From: Actinomycetes bacterium
GTDB taxonomy: Bacteria; Actinomycetota; Acidimicrobiia; Acidimicrobiales; Microtrichaceae
Assembly (NCBI GenBank): GCA_023423475.1
Contig: JAFAFN010000075.1
Location: 1-10,380 of the forward strand
Direction of reading: 5' to 3'
Length of the DNA stretch: 10,380 bases
The translations under genes and the position numbers were made by a program. Below the pieces are notes generated by a model. It had not been told where the DNA came from and did no database searches. It saw only the letters and a list, made by a program, of their open reading frames with translations. Shown here piece after piece: positions 1-4,999 of this stretch; the stretch's first letter is position 1; each line of letters starts with the position of its first letter.

Positions 1-189
1 GAGGCCACCGTGTCCAAGGTCGCCGACGAGCAGCTCTTCTACCTGATGAGCCGCGGCCTCTCCGAGGAGCAGGCGATGTCGATGGTCGTGAACGGCTTCA
101 TCGAGCCCGTCACCCGCACGCTCCCCATGGAGTACGCGGTCGAGTGGTCCCGCCTCATCGAGCTGCAAATGGAAGGCAGCGTGGGCTGA
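1..189 (+). CDS. sufB: SufB, Fe-S cluster scaffold subunit (C-terminal end only)
   Basis: The window opens inside a gene; 62 codons and a TGA stop are visible. The peptide begins [20 protein letters not shown] and continues with a [18 protein letters not shown] segment, which is the characteristic conserved C-terminus of SufB. SufB is the scaffold subunit of the cytosolic SufBCD complex, on which Fe-S clusters are assembled before transfer to apoproteins. The visible conserved tail matches the family to the end, so the 3' end looks intact; the 5' part lies outside the window. Unlike the usual sufB-sufD-sufC order, the next plus-strand SUF gene, sufD, starts 2.2 kb downstream, after three unrelated genes. 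Identification rests on sequence motif recognition plus the nearby sufD and sufC. Confidence 0.93.
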   Translation, partial: EATVSKVADEQLFYLMSRGLSEEQAMSMVVNGFIEPVTRTLPMEYAVEWSRLIELQMEGSVG

Positions 190-204
190 GCCTGCGAAGC
201 CCAC
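181..204 (+). terminator. Hairpin spanning the sufB stop codon
   Basis: GTGGGCT (181-187) and AGCCCAC (198-204) are perfect 7-bp arms around a 10-nt loop that contains the end of the sufB TGA stop. No T-tract follows, so this is not a classical intrinsic terminator. It may be a weak terminator or an mRNA 3'-end stabiliser; the assignment is tentative. Confidence 0.3.
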
Positions 205-211
205 TCGATGA

Positions 212-244
212 GGGGTGGGTGGCCGGGGGAGAGGCGGGGGAGGG
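212..244 (+). other. Potential G-quadruplex tract downstream of sufB
   Basis: Five runs of three or more G lie on the plus strand: 212-215, 217-219, 225-229, 236-240 and 242-244. The loops are 1, 5, 6 and 1 nt, so the tract satisfies the common G3+N1-7 quadruplex pattern. It starts 22 bp after the sufB stop, in the probable 3' untranslated part of the sufB transcript. Folding in vivo is unproven. Confidence 0.5.
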
Positions 245-262
245 CTCGGTCGGCTGACCATC

Positions 263-304
263 TGTGTCGTCAGACTGCTGCTCGAGCGGCAGTCTCACGA
301 CACA
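263..304. terminator. 42-bp near-perfect palindrome, likely bidirectional terminator
   Basis: Arms 263-278 (TGTGTCGTCAGACTGC) and 289-304 (GCAGTCTCACGACACA) pair at 15 of 16 positions, with a single C/C mismatch at 271/296. The centre is CTCGAG (281-286), itself a palindrome on the same axis, so the symmetry is nearly continuous over 42 bp. It lies between convergent genes, the end of sufB and the end of the minus-strand GGDEF gene, which is the expected place for a terminator serving both strands. There is no clear U-tract, so termination would be of the hairpin-only type proposed for actinobacteria, or the structure may have another role. Confidence 0.55.
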
Positions 305-314
305 TTTCGGGCGA

Positions 315-382
315 GCTCAGGCCGCGAGGCCGTTCACCGGCTCAGGCCGCCAGGCCGTCCAGTTGCTCAGGCCGCGAGGCCG
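315..382. repeat. Three tandem copies, 25-bp period
   Basis: The 18-bp segment GCTCAGGCCGCGAGGCCG occurs at 315-332 and 365-382, and with one change (GCCA for GCGA) at 340-357. The starts are spaced exactly 25 bp apart. Each copy contains GGCC-N4-GGCC, a small hairpin. The third copy contains the last codons and TGA stop of the minus-strand GGDEF gene, so the array looks like serial duplication of that gene's 3' end into the spacer. The 7-bp linkers between copies are not conserved. Confidence 0.85.
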
Positions 383-1332
383 GGCCGCACGTCGATGATG
401 CGGAACCCGCCCACGCCGTCACCCATCGCCTGCTCGAACGCGAGGTCGGCAGAGGTGACGAGCAACTCGGGTGACGCCGTGCCGTCCGCGACGACGATCC
501 CGATGGTCATGGTGAGCGAGACCTCAAGATCGTCGACCACGACGGGCTCGAGCGCGCTGGACAGCAGCCGGTAGGCGACGCCCGCAGCATCCTGTTCGTC
601 GCCGAGATCCTCGGCGATCACCATGAAGGTGTCGCCGTCGGTGCGGCTGACCGAGTCGCTCGGCCGGAGCCGGTGCGTCAGGCGGGCGGCATAGGTGTCG
701 AGCAACGCTGCCTCGACCGCAGGTCCGTGTTCGCTCAGCACGTCGCTCAGACCGAACAGGTCGCAGCGCAGCAGCGACAGCGGGTAGCCGGTGCGTCCCG
801 AACGACGCAGGGCCGAGGCGAGCAGTGCATCGAAGCCCAGCTGGTTGGGGAGCCCGGTCGCACCGTCCTCGGTCGCGACCCGCGTGAGCTCGACGACGTC
901 GCGGCGACGACGTCGCTCGGCGCGTCGTTCGAGCGTGATGTCCGACGCGACCGCCAGTACGGCTTCTCCGTCCCCCGAGGTGACACGTCCGAAGGTGACG
1001 ACCACGGTGCGCACCGAGCCGGCGCCGGCATCGAGTCGCAGCTCGCAGCGTTCGACCTCGGCGACACCCTCGAGCAGCCGCACCAGCGAGGCCATGACCT
1101 CGGCCTGGTCGCCCTCGGGGCACAGGCCGACCAGGTGGAGACCGACCAGCTCCTCGGAGCGGCGACCCCACAGGGCGGCGAAGCTGGAGCTCGTCGAGAC
1201 GACGTGGCCCTCGGTGTCGAGCGAAGCCATCGCCACACCGGCAGCATCGAGCACGCGCCGGACCTGTGGATCCACCGGGACGCGTTCGGCCTCGGGTGCG
1301 CTCTTCCTGAGCGGACGGGGGTGCTGCGACAT
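367..1332 (-). CDS. PAS-GGDEF signalling protein with degenerate GGDEF motif
   Basis: A 321-residue soluble protein with no signal peptide or membrane segment. A PAS-like sensor domain spans roughly residues 24-138 and ends in DITLERRAERRRR, a typical PAS-to-GGDEF linker. A GGDEF-family domain follows (about 155-315), opening with ATGLPNQLGF where active cyclases have D.LTGLPNR..F. The signature motif is D232-G-D-T-F236 instead of GG(D/E)EF, and the substrate-binding FKxxND segment is replaced by LSDVLS, so cyclase activity is doubtful. An RxxD (R223-D226) sits five residues before the motif, the position of the c-di-GMP inhibitory site. It may therefore be a c-di-GMP or nucleotide sensor; this is inference. 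The start at 1332 is preferred because GAGGT/AGAGG lies just upstream; a 22-residue longer form would run up to the divergent gene. The C-terminus is RPGLAA. It is convergent with sufB. Confidence 0.8.
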   Translation of the reverse strand: MSQHPRPLRKSAPEAERVPVDPQVRRVLDAAGVAMASLDTEGHVVSTSSSFAALWGRRSEELVGLHLVGLCPEGDQAEVMASLVRLLEGVAEVERCELRLDAGAGSVRTVVVTFGRVTSGDGEAVLAVASDITLERRAERRRRRDVVELTRVATEDGATGLPNQLGFDALLASALRRSGRTGYPLSLLRCDLFGLSDVLSEHGPAVEAALLDTYAARLTHRLRPSDSVSRTDGDTFMVIAEDLGDEQDAAGVAYRLLSSALEPVVVDDLEVSLTMTIGIVVADGTASPELLVTSADLAFEQAMGDGVGGFRIIDVRPGLAA

Positions 1333-1363
1333 GCCCTCTACCTCGGCAGAAAGGGCGCCCGCG

Positions 1364-1398
1364 TTGAGAACTCCGGCGCTCCTGGCAGAATTACCCAA
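1364..1398 (+). promoter_or_regulatory. Putative promoter of a leaderless transcript
   Basis: TTGAGA (1364-1369) matches five of six bases of the -35 consensus. After a 16-bp spacer comes CAGAAT (1386-1391), a fair -10. The expected start of transcription, seven bases on, is the A of the ATG at 1398. No Shine-Dalgarno sequence precedes this ATG, which fits leaderless expression, common in actinobacteria. This is prediction from sequence only. Confidence 0.4.
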
Positions 1399-1760
1399 TG
1401 CCGATGCGCGAGGAGTGCAAGTTCTTCGAGAGCCGCACGTACCCCAACGGTGAGGCGGTCAGGAAGTGCGATCTGGACCTGGCGCCCGAGGCACCGTGGC
1501 GGTGCCCGGATCCATGTCGGGCCTACCAGCCGCGGATGGCCGACGTGAACTGGTCCTACGGCACGCTCGTGACACCGCCGACCCCTCCGGAGCCAGCGAG
1601 CCTCGGCTCCGACGACTCGATCGCGGCGCTGCTCGACTCCGCCGAGGACATCGTCAACGCCGTGGTCGACCAGACCAAGGCCGAGGTCGACCGCGAGCAA
1701 CGGCGCGACGAACGCTCCGCGAAGCGGCCGTGGTCGTCGTGGTTCAAGCGCAAGCGATGA
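1398..1760 (+). CDS. Small four-cysteine protein of unknown function
   Basis: A 120-residue protein that I cannot assign to a named family. The N-terminal 40 residues hold four cysteines, C7, C24, C36 and C40, ending in W-R-C-P-D-P-C, a spacing (CX16CX11CX3C) that could bind zinc or an Fe-S cluster. The middle contains PPTPPEP, a probable flexible linker. It is followed by an acidic amphipathic stretch (about 72-100) and a very basic tail ending KRPWSSWFKRKR. There is no signal peptide or membrane helix. The start at 1398 has no ribosome binding site but sits where a leaderless transcript would begin; a second ATG at 1404 is possible. The next gene begins 13 bp downstream, so the two are probably co-transcribed. 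Its position between sufB and sufD makes a metal-related role tempting but unproven. Confidence 0.7.
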   Translation: MPMREECKFFESRTYPNGEAVRKCDLDLAPEAPWRCPDPCRAYQPRMADVNWSYGTLVTPPTPPEPASLGSDDSIAALLDSAEDIVNAVVDQTKAEVDREQRRDERSAKRPWSSWFKRKR

Positions 1761-1773
1761 CGAGGCCGCAACG

Positions 1774-2259
1774 TTGAGCGACGTGATCGCGCGACTGCGC
1801 AACGGTGACCCGGTCGGTGCATGGGTGCTGAAGGCGAAGCCGTCCATCTGGGACATCGGGACCGCGCTGGCCGAGGGCGTGCAGCTGGACTGGTGGCGTC
1901 TCGCACCGTCCTACCGGGCCGACCTGGTCGAGGAGGGGCACCCGTGCGCCATGTGGGTGACCCGTGGCGATCCCGCGGTGGCGGCCGGGTTCTGGGCGGT
2001 CGGCAGCATCACCGGCGCGCCCGTCGACGACGTTGGTGACCCGGACGACGACCTGTGGCGGGACCGTCACGCCCAGCAGCAGATGCGCCCCCGTGTGCCC
2101 GTCGAGTTGCACGTGCTCGAGTCGCCGGTCACCGTCGAGGCGGTGCGAGCCGACCCCAGGTTGCATGCCGCCGAGATCGTCCGGGTGCCTCGCATCGGCA
2201 ACCCGGCGGTCCTCTCGCCCGACGAGTGGCACGCGTTGCTCGACCTCACCGCCGGCTGA
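1774..2259 (+). CDS. EVE/PUA-like domain protein
   Basis: A 161-residue single-domain protein. The N-terminal AWVLKAKPSIWDIGTAL, the central WWRLAPSYRADLVEEGHPCAMWVTRGD and FWAVGSITG, and the late VPRIGNPAVLSPDEWHALL segment follow the layout of EVE domains. These are PUA-fold modules related to YTH and ASCH domains and thought to bind modified bases in RNA or DNA. The aromatic residues W33-W34 region and W67 lie where an EVE pocket would be expected, but pocket residues cannot be assigned without alignment. The chosen start is TTG at 1774, with GAGG (1762-1765) eight bases upstream; a GTG at 1783 is the alternative. It probably shares a transcript with the four-cysteine gene. No restriction or toxin partner is present, so a housekeeping RNA-related role is as likely as defence. 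The family call is by motif recognition. Confidence 0.6.
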   Translation: MSDVIARLRNGDPVGAWVLKAKPSIWDIGTALAEGVQLDWWRLAPSYRADLVEEGHPCAMWVTRGDPAVAAGFWAVGSITGAPVDDVGDPDDDLWRDRHAQQQMRPRVPVELHVLESPVTVEAVRADPRLHAAEIVRVPRIGNPAVLSPDEWHALLDLTAG

Positions 2260-2296
2260 GTCCCGAGCGTGACCGGTGACCCCGGGGCGGCCTGGT

Positions 2297-2323
2297 AATT
2301 CTCCTACCGCCATAGGGTAAATT
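2297..2323 (+). promoter_or_regulatory. Inverted repeat overlapping the probable sufD promoter
   Basis: CCTA (2303-2306) and TAGG (2313-2316) are separated by six bases; the symmetry extends to TTctCCTA/TAGGgtAA (2299-2320) with two mismatched pairs, one of them T/G. TAGGGT (2313-2318) or TAAATT (2318-2323) could be the -10 element; no convincing -35 is seen. The site lies in an AT-richer patch of the 139-bp gap before sufD. The placement suits a repressor or activator of the SUF genes, such as an Rrf2 (IscR-like) or SufR-like protein, but I cannot match it to a known consensus. Confidence 0.4.
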
Positions 2324-2398
2324 GGTCGGGCATCGCGGCTCCCCAGGGAGCCCCCGTCCACGCCGACCCTCGTGGACCCCGCCAGCTCGAGGAGCGAC

Positions 2399-3748
2399 GT
2401 GGCATCAGAGATCTTCACCCCCGACCTCGCTCGGTCCCTCGGCGGACCCGAGTGGCTCCGAGCGCGACGTGAGGCCGCCGCGGCCGCCGCGGCGGCGCTC
2501 GACGCGCCGACCGCCGAGCTCGAGGAGTGGCGCTACAGCCGCATCGGCGACCTGCGGATCGACCGCTACGCACCGGTCGATGTCGACGCACCCGTCGCCG
2601 TGGGTTCCGTCCCCGTGCCGGCTGCCGCGTTGGTCGCCTCGTTGGGCGAGCTCGCCGGCGTCGTGGTGCTCCACAACGGTCGCATCGTCGACGTCGAGCT
2701 CAGCGCTGCGGCCGGCGAGGCCGGTGTGCACTTCGGCGCAGCCGACGCCGGCACCGACGGCGTGCTGGGCGCCAGCGCCACCGAGCCCAACGACCGCTAC
2801 GCCGCCTACAACGACGCCTTCTCGATCGACCCGGTGCTGCTGCGAGTGCCCCGGGGTCGGTCGATCGAGCGGCCGTTTGCCGTGGTCTCGTACATCGACG
2901 CGGATGCCTCGGTGGTCTTCCCCCGACTCTCGATCCAGGCCGGTGAGGACAGCGACTTCGGCGTGATCGAGGCCTCGCTGTCCGCGGACGTCGACGCACT
3001 CGTGGTGCCCGTGACCGAGTTCGCCGTCGCCTCGGCGGCGCGGGTCCGACACAGCGCACTCCAGGACCTCGGTCCGAAGGTGTGGCAGCTCGGCTCGCTC
3101 GTCGGTGACGTCGGACAGGCCGCCACATTCAGCTCCGGTGTCGCAGCGCTCGGAGGGTCCTACGCCAGGCTGCGCCTCGATTGCCATCTGAGCGGTCGGG
3201 GTGCGACCGGCAACCTGGCGGCGGTCTACTTCGGTGACGGCGAGCAGATGCTCGACCTGCGCACCTTCCAGGAGCACCGGGCGCCCGACACGACGTCGAA
3301 CCTGCTCTTCAAGGGCGCCGTCGCCGACACCTCGCACTCGGTCTACACCGGCCTCATCCGGATCCAGCCCGAGGGCCGGGGCACCAACGCGTTCCAGACG
3401 AACCGCAACCTCAAGCTCTCCGACGAGGCCTGGGCCGAGTCCGTGCCCAACCTCGAGATCGAGAACAACGACGTGCACTGCTCGCACGCGTCGACCGTGG
3501 GTCCCGTCGACGCGGACCAGCGCTTCTACCTCGAGAGTCGCGGTGTGCCCCGCACGGTGGCCGACCGCCTCATCGTGGCCGGCTTCTTCGACGAGGTGCT
3601 CGACGACCTGCCGGTCCCCGAGCTGGCCCCTGCGGTCCGCGCACGCATCGCCGACCTGCTCGACGCACAGGTGGACCGCGGAGCACTCGGTGGCGAGGTC
3701 GAGCACCCCGTCGCGCCGTCGCCCACCGAGCCGATCGTGGCGCGATGA
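2399..3748 (+). CDS. sufD: SufD, Fe-S cluster assembly subunit
   Basis: A 449-residue protein, the normal size for SufD. It has an acidic/Ala-rich N-terminal helical region (LARSLGGPEWLRARREA, then an alanine run). A SufBD-type beta-helix core follows, and then a C-terminal block with NDVHCSHASTVG (C361, H363), SRGVPRTVADRLIVAGFFDEVL. This block is shared by SufB and SufD and is diagnostic of the family. SufD pairs with SufB in the SufBC2D scaffold complex and is needed for iron entry. The start is taken as GTG 2399 because GAGGAG (2389-2394) lies four bases upstream; the in-frame GTG at 2372 has no ribosome binding site. The stop overlaps the next start as ATGA, indicating translational coupling with the Rieske gene. 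Its partner sufB ends 2.2 kb upstream rather than adjacent. Confidence 0.93.
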   Translation: MASEIFTPDLARSLGGPEWLRARREAAAAAAAALDAPTAELEEWRYSRIGDLRIDRYAPVDVDAPVAVGSVPVPAAALVASLGELAGVVVLHNGRIVDVELSAAAGEAGVHFGAADAGTDGVLGASATEPNDRYAAYNDAFSIDPVLLRVPRGRSIERPFAVVSYIDADASVVFPRLSIQAGEDSDFGVIEASLSADVDALVVPVTEFAVASAARVRHSALQDLGPKVWQLGSLVGDVGQAATFSSGVAALGGSYARLRLDCHLSGRGATGNLAAVYFGDGEQMLDLRTFQEHRAPDTTSNLLFKGAVADTSHSVYTGLIRIQPEGRGTNAFQTNRNLKLSDEAWAESVPNLEIENNDVHCSHASTVGPVDADQRFYLESRGVPRTVADRLIVAGFFDEVLDDLPVPELAPAVRARIADLLDAQVDRGALGGEVEHPVAPSPTEPIVAR

Positions 3749-4062
3749 CGTCGACGACGCGACTCTGCGCGCTCGACGAGCTCGGCGACGGCGAGGCACG
3801 TCGCTTCGAGGTCGACGGGCGGGCGCTGTCGGTCGTGCGCATCGGCGAGAGCATCTACGTGATCGGTGACCGCTGCAGCCACGGCGACTTCTCGCTCAGC
3901 GACGGCGAGGTCGAGGCCGACGACTGCACGATCGAGTGCCCGAAGCACGGGAGCCTGTTCGATCTGCGCACGGGCGATGCACTGACCCTGCCGGCGGTGA
4001 AGCCGGTCCCCAGGTACGAGGCGAGTGTCGTCGACGGCGACGTGGTGGTGGAGCTGACATGA
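3745..4062 (+). CDS. SUF-associated Rieske [2Fe-2S] ferredoxin
   Basis: A 105-residue single-domain Rieske protein. The cluster ligands are plain: C44-S-H46 and C65-P-K-H68, with 18 residues between the pairs, followed by GSLFDLRTG, as in the ferredoxin components of non-haem iron dioxygenases and in NirD-like proteins. No signal peptide or membrane anchor is present, so it is a soluble cytosolic electron carrier. It overlaps sufD by ATGA at its start and sufC by ATGA at its end, so it is translationally coupled inside the SUF unit. Similar Rieske genes occur between sufD and sufC in other actinobacteria and are often annotated as dioxygenase ferredoxin. The context argues for electron supply to cluster assembly, or for a client, rather than for aromatic degradation; that role is inferred. 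Confidence 0.9.
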   Translation: MTSTTRLCALDELGDGEARRFEVDGRALSVVRIGESIYVIGDRCSHGDFSLSDGEVEADDCTIECPKHGSLFDLRTGDALTLPAVKPVPRYEASVVDGDVVVELT

Positions 4063-4877
4063 GTGAACTGCTGATCGATGACCTGCGCGCCAACGTGGCG
4101 GGCAAGGAGATCCTCAAGGGTGTGACCCTCACGGTGCGCTCCGGCGAGGTGCACGCGGTGATGGGGCCCAACGGCTCCGGCAAGTCGACCCTGTCGAGCG
4201 TGCTCATGGGGCGACCCGGCTACGAGGTGACCGGCGGCTCGGTCACGCTCGACGGTGTCGACCTGTTGGCGTTGAGCACCGCCGAGCGGTCCGAGGCGGG
4301 GCTCTACCTGGCCATGCAGTACCCGACCGAGGTGCCCGGGGTCCGCCTGATCGACGTGCTCGAAGAGGCGTTGGTCGCGGCGGGACGCGATCGTGGCGAT
4401 GCCGCCGGACTGCTCGAGGTCGAGGCCGACCGCATCGGGTTCGACCGAGAGTTCCTCGACCGCCCGCTCAACGTCGACCTCTCCGGTGGCGAGAAGAAGC
4501 GCAACGAGACGGTGCAGATGGCCGTGCTCGCCCCTCGCATCGCGATCCTCGACGAGATCGACTCGGGCCTCGACGTCGACGCGCTGCGCGCCGTGTCGCG
4601 TCGTATCGAGGCGGCGACCAAGGACGGCTTCGGCGACAGCGAGCCGCTCGGCGTGCTCGCGATCACGCACTACAACCGTCTGCTCGAGGAGCTGCACCCG
4701 GACGTGGTGCACATCTTCGCCAAGGGCCGCGTGCTCGAGTCCGGCGGTCCGGAGCTGGCGACGCGACTCGAGGAGACCGGCTATACCGCCTGGGTCGGCG
4801 AGGAAGAGGACGAGGTCCCCTCAGCGGCTGCCCGCCCCGTGGTCGACGACCCGTTCTTCTCCGACGGCATCCTCTGA
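4059..4877 (+). CDS. sufC: SufC, ABC-type ATPase of the SUF complex
   Basis: A 272-residue soluble ABC ATPase. Visible motifs are the Walker A G36-P-N-G-S-G-K-S-T44, the Q-loop MQYPTEVPG, the signature L141-S-G-G-E-K-K-R-N-E, Walker B ILD165-E166 with EIDSGLD (D-loop), and the H-loop H204 in AITHYNRLL. The EKKRNE signature and EIDSGLD are typical of SufC and set it apart from transporter ATPases. It drives conformational change in SufB-SufD during Fe-S assembly. It begins at ATG 4059, overlapping the Rieske stop by ATGA. The tail carries an acidic EEEDE stretch and ends DDPFFSDGIL. No sufS or sufU follows; a large palindrome starts 11 bp after the stop, so the transcript probably ends here. 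Confidence 0.95.
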   Translation: MSELLIDDLRANVAGKEILKGVTLTVRSGEVHAVMGPNGSGKSTLSSVLMGRPGYEVTGGSVTLDGVDLLALSTAERSEAGLYLAMQYPTEVPGVRLIDVLEEALVAAGRDRGDAAGLLEVEADRIGFDREFLDRPLNVDLSGGEKKRNETVQMAVLAPRIAILDEIDSGLDVDALRAVSRRIEAATKDGFGDSEPLGVLAITHYNRLLEELHPDVVHIFAKGRVLESGGPELATRLEETGYTAWVGEEEDEVPSAAARPVVDDPFFSDGIL

Positions 4878-4888
4878 CCCTGCCCACG

Positions 4889-4999
4889 GACATAGGGGTC
4901 CTCGTCGACATCCCTTGTCGATGCGGACCCCACTCCCAGGCACCGTTCGTGGGAGTGGGGTCCTCAACGACACACCTTGTCGATGAGGACCCCTATGTC
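4889..4999. repeat. 111-bp concentric palindrome built of four 16-bp cores
   Basis: The outer arms 4889-4910 and 4978-4999 pair at 21 of 22 positions. The inner arms 4916-4938 and 4950-4972 pair at 21 of 23. Both are centred on 4944, separated by symmetric 5-nt gaps (TCCCT and CACCT), with an 11-nt apical loop (4939-4949). Each arm carries a variant of the same 16-bp core, TGTCGATGAGGACCCC. The cores lie at 4895-4910 (minus), 4916-4931 (plus), 4957-4972 (minus) and 4978-4993 (plus). The element lies between convergent sufC and the LLM gene and includes the latter's TAG stop. It should terminate or stabilise transcripts from both sides. It resembles BIME/REP-type or miniature inverted-repeat elements, but no target-site duplication or matching family is recognised. 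Confidence 0.9.

Noticed and set aside
1774..2259. EVE-like protein as part of a defence island
   Set aside because: No restriction, nuclease, toxin or mobile-element gene is adjacent; the neighbours are SUF and small housekeeping-type genes.
2466..2505. GCCGCGGCC-rich repeat near the sufD start
   Set aside because: It encodes an alanine run in the N-terminal helix and is simple codon repetition, not a separate element.
2405..3799. Long minus-strand open frame of 464 codons opposite sufD
   Set aside because: It is an antisense shadow of the GC-rich sufD gene: its composition is dominated by R, V, G, E and H, no family motif is visible, and the plus strand has a clear SufD.
3745..4062. Rieske gene as part of an aromatic-ring dioxygenase
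   Set aside because: No oxygenase alpha/beta subunit or reductase is nearby, and the gene is translationally coupled to sufD and sufC.
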